64,000 nucleotides of DNA from Ichthyophis bannanicus. Its lineage: Eukaryota; Chordata; Amphibia; Gymnophiona; Ichthyophiidae. A program made the translations under genes and the position numbers. Position 1 is the first letter of the stretch. Every line of letters starts with the position of its first letter. The stretch spans positions 206,211,156 to 206,275,155 of the forward strand of contig CM066037.1 of the NCBI GenBank assembly GCA_033557465.1, in the 5' to 3' direction. The notes below the pieces were generated by a model. That model was not told where the DNA came from. It did not search any database and saw only the letters and a list, made by a program, of their open reading frames with translations. This document shows positions 11,560-23,068 of this stretch, piece after piece.

Positions 11560-12620
11560 TAGGGATACTTATACTAATAAATCTATTCCTAATATATTTA
11601 AAATTATCAAAATCCATACTGTTGCTCATCTATTGTGGCTGTCATAGCTATTAAATCCTGGAGTTGACATTGAACCGCTTTCTCAATAACCTTTGCTACA
11701 AATGGGATGCTTGAAATCTGTCTATATGCGGCAGGATCATCTTTGTTTTGAGTCTTGTTTTTTAATATGGGATGGATAACTGATCTTTTAAGTGCGCTTG
11801 GCCTAATTCCTTGCCGTAGTGATTGGTTTACTATATTTAAAAGGAAGGGGCAATTTCAGATTTTGTCGCTTTAATCCATGCTACTGGACATGGATCTAGT
11901 GGGGATGTTGTTGTATTGATATTTGAAATTATATCTATAATTTGTCTTGTGTTGATGGTGTGAAAAGTAGGCCAACTGTTGGTATTGACAGGGTCTAATA
12001 ACAGCAGGGGGATGCCAGATGAGTCCTTGGGCATTAGCTTACTCACTTAGTAATCTGCTAGTACTTTGGGATGGATTTGGATTTTGTATGGAGCATCTTG
12101 AGGAGGTTTGGTAATCATTTTTACAAGTTCAAAAAGTTTGATGGCGTTATTTAGTACTCTTGAGCGGTGGTTCTTTTTTGTGATGTATATTGCATCTTTG
12201 TAAGTGATAAGTGTTGTCATGTAAAGAGTTTTGTTTTCCGTAGTCTTTTTAAATCTCCATTTACGCTCCATTTTTCTGAGCTCTTTTTTTATCCTGGCTA
12301 ATTCTGGAGTTGTACCATTTTTCAGTGTTTTTTCGTGGAGGTTTTGGGGATTTCTGTGTTGGCTTGGCAGATTTGGCAGTTGATGTGTTCCAATTTGTTA
12401 GAAGTTCATCAAGGTCGGTTTGGGAAGAGTTAAGTTGTGTTATCATCGGTTTTAAGAATGTGTCTCTAACAAACGGTCTAAATCTAGTTATTTGTTGGGG
12501 GTTCGATTGAGAGGTATGGGCCGGGTGGCTTGTTGGTAATTTAAATGTAAAATGGATCAGAAAGTAATCCGACCAAGGGACCTGTGTAATCTTAGGGGGG
12601 GGGGGTTAAAGTTGAATGGT
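11560..12620 (-). pseudogene. L2-like LINE ORF2 fragment
   Basis: Minus-strand fragments in three successive frames. 12446-12261 has a linker ending KWYNSRISQDKKRAQKNGA. 12271-12047 continues MERKWRFKKTTENKTLY and ends QIHPKVLADY. 12046-11837 has the run-up to the RT (NTRQIIDIISNINTTTSPLD, then DPCPVAWIKA). RT continues with stops to about 11600 (SALKRSVIHPILKNKTQNKD). The order and the WYNS...R..ER.W pattern fit the L2 group. It abuts the CR1 5' end at about 11560. A G run sits at 12595-12606. Confidence 0.65.
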
Positions 12621-12649
12621 CTGTTATAGTCCATGAAAGAAACACCATG

Positions 12650-12918
12650 GCCTGATGGCCATGAATGATTCCAAAGACTTCAGCAAGGCCCTGTTCTTCA
12701 CAGAAACCTATGAACAAACAGACAACCAACAAACTCTACCCGAACAGTAATGCAACTACCTCAATGCAACTACCTCCACCATCTCAATACCCACCCCAAC
12801 TAGACCTATAAATTCAAGGTATAATATTGTTAAGTACCCTCATGTTAAATGTAACCCTTCAATTGTGATGTGACCACTTTGATTGTATGATAAGATGGTA
12901 TACAAATCTGTCTAAATA
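12650..12918 (+). mobile_element. L2/SINE-type 3' tail fragment
   Basis: The last 100 bp (CATGTTAAATGTAACCC to GATGGTATACAAATCTGTCT, then AAATAAATAA) match the tail of the SINEs at 7262-7556 and 34971-35252. The upstream 170 bp do not match the SINE head, so this is more likely the 3' end of the partner LINE or another element that shares its tail. Confidence 0.65.
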
Positions 12919-13620
12919 AATAATGTACTTTGTTCACCTGTAGTTTAATTAATGTCAGGTCCTTAATGTATGGTGATGAGAATAGACAGTTGCGCCTGAG
13001 AGTGAATATAGCATCTCCTTTCCTTTAAGAGGTCTAAGCACCTATAAAGCTATGATTATCAAAGGGGTGAGTGGGTGGGTGTCAGGGAGGGAGGGAGGGA
13101 TAGAAGACTTATTAAAAGCTGGCTGCTTCACAGTACCCTGTCCTGTGCCTCTAAGGTAATCTGTGACCAATCTCAAGGGGGAGTCCTACAGCCCTTGCTT
13201 GGATAGAGGGAGTCTTGGGTTCTAAATTTAACCAGAAAGCTCTCTGCTGTGTTTTAAATTTAAACTGAAAACTCTTTGCTGCTACTAGGCCCTGATTGAT
13301 TTAACAAATAGACTGGGTTCACAGATTAATCGGCTTTAGTCTAAAGAATTCCTTTTTCCCCCAAGATTTAGAAAAATTCCCAGAAGTAAATACAATTGCA
13401 GATCTCTCTCCAGAAGTAGCTGTCCCCTTTTGTAGTCCTTCAAGACTGAATGTAAGAGAACTAAAATCTCTCCATAAAAGGAAATTGCTTGCTCAGGGGC
13501 TGCAAATAATTTTGAGCTGGCAAATAGTTTTCTTGCACGAAATATACCTACTGCCAAAATAGGAAGGGTAGGTACAATACAAAGCATATACCCATATTAC
13601 TTCAGTGCTTATGGGGAAAA
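12919..13620. other. Unassigned intronic sequence
   Basis: I recognise no gene or named repeat here. There is a short GGGA-rich run near 13085-13105. The 83-codon minus frame at 13587-13336 has no recognisable motif and I do not call it. Confidence 0.5.
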
Positions 13621-14006
13621 AAGGAAGAAGGCTGGGGTAGTGAACCTGATTAGGGAGAATGTGCCCTTCCATGCATTAGGGATGGAAAAGAGTCCAACAA
13701 AGAAGCACTACTCCAAACAACAAGAGTCCAGTCCAGGCGTGATCAACCAAGGAAACACCTTTATTAACAGTTCTTGTCAGGGGCACAGTACAAACTTCAA
13801 AGGGGTGTCGCATCCAAACCTTTACCCAACTCAGGCCGTGTTTCGGCTATGCCTTCCTCAGGGATTTATTTGGCTTTACTAAATTCATAAATACAAAATA
13901 AACAAATTAAAACATGGAGAGTAAACCAATACAATATACATATTTGTACAAAACCAATCAAATGTCCTAAGACATATAAAATTATATGTTCACCTAAAAG
14001 ACACTA
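13621..14006. repeat. Unidentified repeat split by the BovB-like element; hammerhead-like core
   Basis: This stretch and 16494-17210 are the two sides of the BovB-like insertion, so they were once continuous. On the minus strand at 13863-13834 it contains CTGAGGA, then a possible 3-bp stem GGC/GCC, then GAAA. This resembles the conserved core of hammerhead ribozymes found in Penelope-like elements. I could not find a convincing third stem, so the element class remains open. Confidence 0.4.
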
Positions 14007-16482
14007 CCCTCACTTGGTTTGCAGTTTGTCATGCTGTGAGTTCTATGAACAAGTACAAGCTGAAATTGACAGAACATGCAAACAGGGTATCCTGATAGTC
14101 ATGAGTGACTGGAACACAAACGTTGGCAACAAAGAAGGCAAAGTGGTTGGAAAATATGAACTTGGCAACAGAAACGAAGCTGGAGAAGACTGATAGAATT
14201 CTGCAAGACCAGTGATCTATTCATCTCAAATACATTCTTCCAGCAACACAAGTGCCAAATGTACATGTGGACTTCGCCCAGTGGATTGTACAGAAATCAA
14301 ATTGACTACATCTGTGGAAGACAACGATGGAAAAGCTCGATAACATCAACAAAGACAAAACCTGGAGCTGACTGTGGTACAGATCACCAACTACTAGTAT
14401 GAAAACTCAAGCTAAAGTTGAAAAAGAGCAAGCCATTCATGAATGCAGCAAAATATGACCTTGAGAATATACCACTGGAATTTAAAGACTGCCTGAGAAA
14501 TCGATTTGCTGCTTTAGATACAAATGACAGAGATCCAGAAGAGTTATGGGATGCATCAAGAAGATTATATTGGAAGAAAGCAGTAAGTCGCTACGAAAGG
14601 TGAAAAAGCAAAAACGGCCAAAATGGATGACTTAGGAAACTCTTTATTGTCCAGAAATGCAGAGAAGTTAAAGCCAGAGGAGAAAGAGAGGCAATCACAG
14701 AACTCAGCAGAGATTTCCAACATGCATCAAGACAAGACAAGGAGAACTGCTACAATGACGCATGCAAGGAAATAGAAACAGAAGCTATTAAAGGAAGAAC
14801 AAGATCGGCTTTTCTAAAGCTGCGAGAGTTAAAGAAAAAATTCTAGCCTCAATTGGAATGCTACAAGATGCTCAAGGATCCATGTTGAATGATGCTGAGA
14901 AGATCAAGAAAAGGTGGAAAGAATATACAGAGTCATTATACCATAAAGATCAAGTGGACCAACAGCTGTATCAACCTATACCTTATGATCAGGAACCATT
15001 GGTAATGAAAAAAGAAGTCAAAGCAGCATTGAAAACCTTATCAAAGAACAAAGCACCGGGCATTGATGGCATTTCCATTGAGTTATTATATTAATCAGAT
15101 GAAGCTGTTACCATACTTACAAGCTCTGCCAGGAAATTTGGAAGACAAAGTCATGGCCAACTGACAGGAAAAGATCTGTGGTTTTATCAATACTGAAGAA
15201 AGGTGACCCAAATGACTGGAAATTATCGCACAATCACGCTGACCCCACATGCCAGCAAGATTCTACTCAAGATCATTCAGCAGAGACTACAACCATATCT
15301 GGAACGATAACTACCTGAAGTGCAAGCAGGGTACAGGAAAGGGAGAGGAACGAGAGACATTATCGCAGATGTGAGATGGATCCTTGAAAAGACAAAAGAA
15401 TACCAAAAGGATATCTATATGTGTTTTATTGACTACACTAACTGGGCCACATTAAGAAGCATGGGTATACCAGAACACCTGATCGTTCTCTTGCACGACC
15501 TTTACACTGATCAAGAAGCAACAGTTTGAATAGAACTAGGAGAAACAGAATGTTTTAAAATCAGAAAAGGTGTACGGCAAGGCTGCATACTTTCCCTCTA
15601 CCTCTTTAATTTATATGCAAAACAAATCATCAGAGAAGCAGGACTGTTTGAAGACAACAGAGGTGTGAAGATTGTTGGAAGACTCATCAACAACCTTCGC
15701 TATGCTGATGATACCACATTACTGGCTGAAAGTGAAAACGATTTGAAACATTTGCTTCTCAAGATCAAGGAATATAGTCTTAAAATGGGTCTGCACCTTA
15801 ATGTTAAGAAGACAAAGATCCTAACAACTGGCAAAATGAATAAGTTCATTGTTGATGGAGAAGAAATTGAAATAGTTGAAAACTTTAACCTACTTGGATC
15901 AACTATCAATAAAGAAGCAATACGTAGTCAAGAAATCCGACGATGCATTGTTCTTGGCAGAATGGCTATGAAGGACCTAGACAAGATTCACAAGAGCAGA
16001 GATGTCTCTCTCCATGCAAAGATTTGTCTTATTCAAGCCATGGCGTTTTCAATAACATCATATGAATGTGAAAGCTGGACAGTGAAATAGACAGGAAGAA
16101 AATTGATGCCTTTGAATTATGATGCTGGCGACGAATACTGTGTATGCCATGGACTGCCCAAAAAACAAACCAGTCAGTACTAGAGGAGATCAAACCTAAG
16201 CTTTCTTTAGAAGCTCAGATGACAAGACTTTGACTTTCATACTTTGGACACATCTTGCGAAAAGAGAGATCATTAGAGAAAGACATCATGCTTGGCAAGG
16301 TAGAAGGTCAACAGAAAAGAGGAACGCCAGCAATGAGATGGATCGATAAAATAACAGCAGCTGTGGGTGTCAGTCTGTCAACAGTGAGCCGCCTGACTGA
16401 AGATCGAACACAATTATGATAACTACCCAGAGGGTCCTCATGAGTCAACACTGACTTGACTGCACTTAACAACAACAACAAC
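14007..16482 (+). mobile_element. BovB-like RTE LINE
   Basis: A 5'-truncated RTE-type LINE with an 11-bp target duplication AAAAGACACTA (13996-14006 and 16483-16493; the leading A bases are ambiguous). The 3' end is the BovB-like GACTTGACTGCACTTAAC followed by a CAA-type repeat. It is inserted in an unidentified AT-rich repeat. Confidence 0.88.
14040..16430 (+). pseudogene. RTE (BovB-like) endonuclease-RT, decayed
   Basis: The endonuclease end is recognisable at 14100-14400 (DWNTNVGNKEGKVVGKYELG, TFFQQHKCQMYMWTSPSG, YRNQIDY, PGADCGTDHQLLV). The RT follows in broken frames: 14858-15094 (VKAALKTLSKNKAPGIDGIS), 15320-15529 (YRKGRGTRDIIADVRWILEK) and 15665-16090 with the catalytic YADDT at 15701-15715. 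The C-terminal region (RRCIVLGRMAMKDLDKI and onward) continues to about 16430. At least five frameshifts or stops separate these parts. BovB elements are known for horizontal spread among vertebrates; this copy is old and inactive. Confidence 0.9.
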
Positions 16483-16493
16483 AAAAGACACTA

Positions 16494-17210
16494 AACAATA
16501 AATAAGTAAATAAACATGTAAATACATAAATAATAAATAATCACTAAAAGAAATCATCATACAAATAATAGACTGGACTGCGTTAAAAAGATATTTATGA
16601 AAACAATAATATAAATGCAAGGGATGTGACATATAAAATACTACAGAACGCCAAGGAATACATCCTTCTAAAACCAATCCCCTTCTTTTGTATCTTGCAA
16701 ACTATAGAGAGAGGAAAAAACATGTTTGAGACAAAAGTATTCATTATTAAACAATATATCCAAATAGGAAAAACCGTGTCATGAAGCAGGAGTAAAAATA
16801 ATCCTAAACCATAATTATCATCTTTACGGCTTTGAAAGAAACTGAAACTATCCTAAAAGGTATGTGCACCTAGATATGAACAAACTATGGAAGAATGAGA
16901 TTGCAAACAGGTGAATACAATTTCATGTTACCTAAGTAAAATAAATAACTTTGGCACTATGCCTTCTTTTCGTGCGGGGGGGGGAGGGATTGGACCCGGT
17001 GTCAGCTGACCCTTCATATCATCGAATAATTAATCAAATATGAAAAACACACTCCCACTCCAGCTTCACAAAATGTGGAAAATAAAGTATGAAAAACAAG
17101 ATGTAAATAAAGAAGTTAAAAATAGTTTCAGCCATTCGTCCCATGTAAACCACAAACCGGTGTGCTAATCAACAAAAGCAGCATGTGGTACGGAGAAAGA
17201 TTATACATAC
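16494..17210. repeat. Continuation of the unidentified AT-rich repeat
   Basis: The right-hand side of the repeat interrupted by the RTE. It is AT-rich with no credible open frame. A G run is at about 16977-16983. I cannot name it. Confidence 0.4.
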
Positions 17211-17214
17211 CATT

Positions 17215-18050
17215 CTCCACCACATGATACACATAGTAGAATTGATGTCCTCCTGGAGGACTTGAATTGGGTTCAGCGGTTGGCGGCATTACATATCAAG
17301 TCTCTCACTTGGACAGATTGTGCTCCATTGTGGACAGAGTTTAAACAGGGGGCTAGCAGGAAGGGAGTGGATATGCTGGAGATTGAACAGTAGTTTAAGG
17401 GATGGTGAGGTGGTTTAAAGCAATTGAAGAAGCAGTGGATGAATATTTATTATACAATGATAATGGGGAAGTTGGAGATGGGATGCTATGGGATGGGCTT
17501 AAAGTAGTGATACAGGGCTGATTGTTGCCGTGGGCAGCTAGGAAGAAGCAAAGGAAGGAAGATAAGGTAAATGGATTGCTGCAGGAGATAAGGGAGTTGG
17601 AACATATCCACAAGAAAGCAGGAGCCAAAAAGGTGCTGGCCCAATTGGGGAAGGCATGAGCTGCATTAGCTGAGACACAGTTAGAATTAGTAAACTTCCA
17701 ATTGCAGTGAGTTCACCATCATTGCTATGACGTTGGTAACAAAACAGGAGCTTTATTAGCTCAGAAATTAAAGATGGAGAGGCAGGGTGCAATATTACAA
17801 ATAAAGGAACCTAAAGATAGATTGCTGTTTAAAACAGAGGAGATACAAAAGCAGTTTGGGGAGTACTATCAAACTTTGTATGCGGGTGAGAAGGGAATTT
17901 CAAAGATTCAAACAGAGAAGTATTTGTAAGGGGTGCAGATGGAGAAACTTCAGGAGGAGGATAAAGACAGGCTGTAAGGGGAGATAAAAGTTATTTGCCT
18001 GCTGGTGCATTCCTGAGGTTAGATGGATTTTCAACAGTTTTAGAAGACGC
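17215..18050 (+). pseudogene. L1 ORF2 fragment (endonuclease end to RT start)
   Basis: In shifting plus frames this reads as the end of the L1 endonuclease (HSRIDVLLEDL at 17233-17265) and the linker (LWDGLKVVIQG, a lysine-rich helix, LQEIRELEHIHKKAGAKKVL, then FGEYYQTLYAGEKG near 17860). Many stops are present. Sequence identity is lost by about 18050; 18051-18172 shows nothing I can assign. It ends where DIRS copy A begins in mid-gag, so a deletion or rearrangement probably joined the two. Confidence 0.75.
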
Positions 18051-18174
18051 TGGGGCATTAGCTCTCTGCCCACACTCCAGCCCTCTCAGTATTGGGAAGG
18101 CGAGCGGGAAGGGAAGCCCCTCCCCAATCACCGCCACAAGTCCGATCAGGCCTACCGCACTCCAGCAATGATAA

Positions 18175-18756
18175 ATGCTTTCTGCCAGGATCAGTTCCTA
18201 TATTTTATATATGGGAATGTTCCTTAAAGAAGTCACAGGTGATTTAGAAATTTTGAGCCCTCTTCTTCCTGAGGACAGAAGGCAAGATTTTCTCACACTG
18301 GTCAAACATGCCCAGGATGTTTCTAAGTTTGTCAACCGTGCAGCTTTTGACTATTTTGAGTGCATAAGCAGAACCTCTGCCATTGCCATAGGTGCATATA
18401 GAATTGCCTGGCTCCAGGCATCCGATTTGGCGCTCTGGGTGCAGGACAAACTGGGCAATATCCCTTGTACAGGTGAGAATCTATTTGGCAAAAATTGGCA
18501 AGAAAAAGCCAATGAATTAGATGCTGACAACTCCACTTTGGATAGATTATCCAAAGCCACAGCTGATCCTGCGAGAAAGAAATCTTTCAGGAAGCCTTTT
18601 TTCTCAAAGAAGAAGAGGGTTTATCCCTCTTATTCCCAGCAGGGACGTTCTGCAAGTCAGCCTGCCCGGAAGGGTCAGCAACCACCTAAACAAAGGAAAG
18701 CAAAGACTGCTAAGCCTCAACCGTCTCAGCAGTCTCAGCCTCCACAAGGCCTTTGA
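18175..18756 (+). pseudogene. DIRS copy A gag-like, C-terminal part
   Basis: This 193-codon frame matches the C-terminal gag region of copies B (25184-25879) and C. It has the helical block MLSARISSYILYMGMFLKEV, the conserved NIPCTGENLFGK, and a basic QP-rich tail ending PQPPQGL. The N-terminal CxxC part is absent because the copy is truncated. The stop lies inside the start of the pol frame, as in copy B. Gag-like proteins of DIRS elements are thought to package the RNA. Nothing here can be translated from its own promoter. Confidence 0.85.
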
Positions 18757-20640
18757 CTTTCATCTAGAGAACCTAGCCTTCCTGGCCCTCAATGGACCAG
18801 AGCCTTCCACCATTCCAGGAAGGTTATGTCACTTTGCCCCCAGGTGGGAGCAGATAACAGCAGAGCATTGGACACTCTTCATTCTAAGAGAGGGATACAA
18901 GCTGCACTTCCTGTGCATGCCCCCTCCCACAATGGTAAGACAGTTCACTTCTCAGACCTCTCTCATCAACCTGTTAGGTCAAGAAGTCACTATGCTTCTT
19001 GCCCAAGGGGCAATAGAAGAAGTACCCATTCATCAACAGGGTACAGGGTTTTACTCCCCCTATTTCCTTATCCCAAAGAAAACAGGGGGATACAGACCTA
19101 TCTTGAACATCAGAGAATTGAACAAATTCCTGTTCAAAGAGAAATTCAAGATGATTTCTCTAGGAACTCTGCTGCCATACCTTCAGAGTCAGGATTGGCT
19201 TTGTTCTCTAGATCTCAAGGATGCATACACCCATGTTCTCATCCATCCAACTCACAGAAAGTTCCTTCGGTTCCTTTTTCAAGGAAAGCACTACCAATAC
19301 AGGGTGCTTCCTTTTGGCCTGGCCTGAGCACCAAGAGTGTTCACGAAATGCATGGCTGTGGTAGCAGCATTTCTCCACACTCTAGGGGTATTCGTCTTCC
19401 CCTACTTAGACGACTGGCTCATTCGAGCCCCATCAGAGTCAGAGGCCAGGACTTCTCTATCTTGCACAATGCGTATCCTTCAGTATTTGGGTCTGGTCAT
19501 AAACATCCCAAAATCCAGTCTAACTCCCACTCAGTCTCTAGAGTTCATAGGAGCTTTGCATAGTGCAGTTAGCTTGCATGGTGCAGTTAGCTTCTCAAGC
19601 AGTGCTAAAACCTCATCTCACTGCCCGAGAAATGCTACAACTACTAGGCCACATGGCATCTACTGTGCATGTGGTTCCTTATGCTCGCCTCCATATGAGA
19701 GCAGCCCAGTGGACTTTATCCACTCAGTGGACCCAGGCATCAGGGTGCCTGTCAGACAAAATAGCAAACACAAATCGCCTTATTTTGTCCCTCCAATGGT
19801 GGCAGTCCACTCAGAACCTGTTGCTGGGGTCCCCATTTCAGCAACCCTTACCCCAGGCAACTCTCACAACAGATGCTTCACCAATGGTTTGGGGAGCTCA
19901 TCTGCAAGACCTCTCCACCCAAGGCACTTGGACTCCACAGGAGACTTATCTACATATCAATCACTTGGAGCTCAGAGCAATCTTCCTTGCTCTTCGAGTG
20001 TTCCACAACCTGCTCAGCTACAAGACAGTCCTCATTCATACGGACAATCAAGTAGCCATGTTCTACGTGAACAAACAGGGGGGAACAGGCTCTCTGTCGC
20101 TTTGCAACGAAGCTTTGCGACTATGGGCCCTCCCCAGAGAGTATCAGATTTATCTCCTGGCAGTGTATCTTCCAGACATACAAAACTCTTGGGCAGACAG
20201 ACTCAGTCGAGTTCTGTTTCCACACGAATGGTCTCTACATGCAGACCAATTGGCCAAGATTTTTCAAGTTTGGGGAACCCCGGACATAGACCTCTTTGCA
20301 AGTCCGTTGAATGCCAAACTTCCCCGGTTCTGTTCCAGAATTCCGGCTCAGGGCTCTCAGGCCAGGAATGCTTTCCTCCTTCAATGGGGTCAAGACTTCC
20401 TTTATGCCTTTCCACCCATTCCCCTAATTCCCAAAACCCTATTCAAGCTTCAGAGAGACAGAGGCCGTATGATTCTCATAGCTCCACATTGACCACGGCA
20501 AGTGTGGTACCCTCTGCTTCTACATCTCTCTCAAGCTCCCTCCCTGGAGTTAGGATTTGCTCCATATCTCCTGTCTCAGGAGGACGGAATGTTATGGCAT
20601 CCCAATCCCCAGTCTCTGCATCTCAGGGCTTGGTTGCTGA
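18700..20640 (+). pseudogene. DIRS copy A RT/RNase H/Dam-like, broken
   Basis: RT starts in a frame overlapping gag. PILNIRELNKFL, DWLCSLDLKDAYTHV and VLPFGLA are followed by an in-frame TGA at 19325-19327. RT then continues (FVFPYLDDWLIRAP) to 19559, where a deletion of about 45 bp and a small tandem duplication of GTGCAGTTAGCTT occur. RNase H reads at 19563-20490 (TTDASPMVWGAHL, LELRAIFLAL, TDNQVAMFYVNKQ), then the Dam methylase-like block (PDIDLFASPLNAKLPRFCS, AFPPIPLIPK). A TGG-to-TGA change ends it at 20490. The enzyme is dead through at least three lesions, although every catalytic motif is still visible. Confidence 0.9.
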
Positions 20641-21680
20641 AGCCCTAGATGTTCATGAACTTAACCTCCCTCAGCAAGTAAAGGATATCCTTTATGCTTC
20701 CAGGAAGCCTTCCACAAGACGCTCTTATGCTTTCAAGTGGAAAAGGTTTACCATATGGTGTTAGCAGAAGGTTCTTTTTGCGATACCTCTGGAATCATTA
20801 CTGGAGTATCTCCTTCATTTATCCAATGCAGGACTTAAAACTAACTCAGTAAGAGTCCATTTGAGTGCTATTGCAGCTTCTTTCAAGCCTCTAAATGGAC
20901 AACCTATTTCCTCCCATCCTCTTATAGCAAGATTTATGAGAGGCCTTCTTCTAACTAAGCTTCCCATCAGGCCACCACCGGTGGCATGGGACTTAAACCT
21001 GGTTCTTGGTCAGCTCATGAAGCCACCTTTCGAACCCCTAGCTACTACCTCATTGAAATTCCTTTCTTGGAAGGTTATCTTTCTCATTGCAATCACATCA
21101 GCACGCCGCATCAGTGAGTTGCAGGCATTAGTAGCTGATCCACCTAATACAAAGTTCCACCATGACAAGGTAGTCCTTAGGACTCATCCACACTTTATGC
21201 CAAAGGTGGTCTCGCCTTTTCATTTAAACAAATCGGTCTACCTGCCTGTGGTTTTTCCAAGGCCTCATGCATCTAATGCAGAAAGGAATCTTCATACTTT
21301 GGACTGTAAAAGAGCTTTAGCCTTTTACTTGCAAAGAACACAGCAACATAGAAAGTCCTCTCAACTCTTTGTTGCTTTTGATTCTTCTCATTTGGGACTT
21401 CCAGTCTCCAAGAGAACACTGTCCAACTGGATTGCACAATGTATTTTGTTTGCCTATCAGAGGAAGAATCTTCCTCTGGAGGGCCATGTCACAGCTCACA
21501 ATGTGAGAGCCATGGCAGCTTCAATGGCTCATCTGCACTCTGTGTCTATTGACGACATCTGTCGAGCAGCCACCGGGCCTCAGTTCATACCTTCACCTCC
21601 CATTACTGCTTGGACAAGGACTCCCGCCGGGATGCCTTGTTTGGTCAGGCTGTTATCCAACACCTGTTCCATACCTAATC
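20641..21680 (+). pseudogene. DIRS copy A tyrosine recombinase, broken
   Basis: Homologous to the recombinase of copies B and C. The N-terminal block KPSTRRSYAFKWKRFTIWC ends in a stop at 20762-20764, next to a small indel. The frame reopens at 20861-21781 with SARRISELQAL (first catalytic Arg) and GHVTAHNVRAMAAS (His-x-x-Arg). A one-base loss near 21575 (GGGCCTC against TGGGCCTC in copy C) shifts the frame before the nucleophile tyrosine, so the catalytic Tyr is out of frame. When intact, the enzyme integrates the circular DNA form without target duplication. Confidence 0.88.
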
Positions 21681-22130
21681 AACTCCTACCCGCCATCCCT
21701 GGTTGGATGCCAGAGATCCATGGGGGGAGGTGGAGCCCTTTCACAGGGACACAACTTCTGGGGTCTCTCCCTGGCATCTAAATCTAGGGAGTCCCCATAT
21801 GTGAAGACTACATTCCTGCTTATTCCTGGAGATAGCAGAGTTACTCACCTGTAACAGGTGATCTCCGGGAACAGCAGGAATTTAGTCTTCACAACCCACC
21901 CACCTCCCCTAGGAGTTGTATCTCTCTATCTATCTCTTTCTCTTTCCCTCTCTCTCTCTTTGTCTCAGCTTTAAACTCAACTGGAGAGAGGCAGTTGGGA
22001 AAGGCAGGAAGGCAGCACGCAGGCGCTGTGGGATGCTCCCAAAAGCTTCCTAATTGGACGCTGGGGAGCGTTCCTGCGCAGGCTCCGTCGGTACCGACGA
22101 TACCCATATGTGAAGACTAAATTCCTGCTG

Positions 22131-22334
22131 ATCTCCAGGAACAAGCAGGAATGAGTCTTCACATATGGGTTTCGTCGGTACCGACGGAGCCTGAGCGGTC
22201 TTCACATATGGGTTTCGTCGATACCAACGGAGCCTGAGCGGGAACACTCCCCAGCGTCCAATCAGAAAGCCTTTGGGAGCATCCCACAGCGCCTGCGTGC
22301 TGCCTTCCCGCCTTTTCCAACTGTCTCTCCTCAG
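22131..22334 (+). repeat. Left ITR of DIRS copy B
   Basis: Inverted copy of 29047-29233. It contains the palindrome GTCGGTACCGAC and a CCAATC box. A 43-bp unit starting TCTTCACATATGGG is tandemly duplicated (22156-22198 and 22199-22241), which copies C and E lack. Confidence 0.88.
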
Positions 22335-23068
22335 TTCTTCTTTTCCCGCGGAGCCAGCAGGTCTGTTCCTGTCACCGCAGAAGAATTTCCTTATTTTTTC
22401 TTTATTTCTTTTGTGTCGCGTCTGCCTTCTTCGACGCTCTTCCGGTACCGCCGGTCTTTGTTTTTTTCTTCTTGTAAAAAAAAAAAAAAACCAACTTTGT
22501 TTTTTCGTTCTTTTTCTTCAGGTGCACTTCCGTTTCGGGCCTTAGGCCCAAAACCTTTTTTCCTTAATATGGAAAAGCCTGCCTCAGGATTTAAGAAGTG
22601 CACAAAATGTGGCGGTACCATTTCCGTCACCGACACCCATGACTGGTGTCTAAAATGTTTAGGTGCTGACCATTCCATAACAGATTGTATGTCCTGTTCT
22701 ATGATGTCTAAAAGAGGTCGGCAGAACCGAGCTGCCAAGCTCAGTACCCTGTTTCCCTCTGATGCGGCTTCGGTGGCACCGACGTCTTCCAGGGATGCTT
22801 CTTCCTCTCATGGATCTCAGGTAACTAAACATAAATCCAGCCAGTCCTCGAAGGGTAGATCTCCTTCTAAGCATCGAGATGCCTCTGGCGTTGCCCTCAA
22901 GGATTCTGCACCAGCAAAATTACCCCGGCGGGAGGCTTCGGCCTCTAAAGCATCATCATTGGGGTTCCAGGATGATCTCGATGGCGTGGCCTCGACAGAT
23001 CTCCTGGTGCCATGCTCTGGGGTACCGGTGGCTTCCACCGGTACCTACTTCCAAGCCTTGGCGGCATC

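Larger units (their letters stand above)
7232..11560 (-). mobile_element. CR1 LINE, nearly full length (family b)
   Basis: On the minus strand: 5' UTR (about 11560-11506), ORF1 with esterase (11505-10587), ORF2 with endonuclease and RT (10548-7691), and a 3' UTR ending near 7232 with the motif GGCATATCTTATGTTC. The same family recurs at 56921-57988 (-) and 62583-63472 (+). It is interrupted only by the SINE at 7262-7556. Confidence 0.9.
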
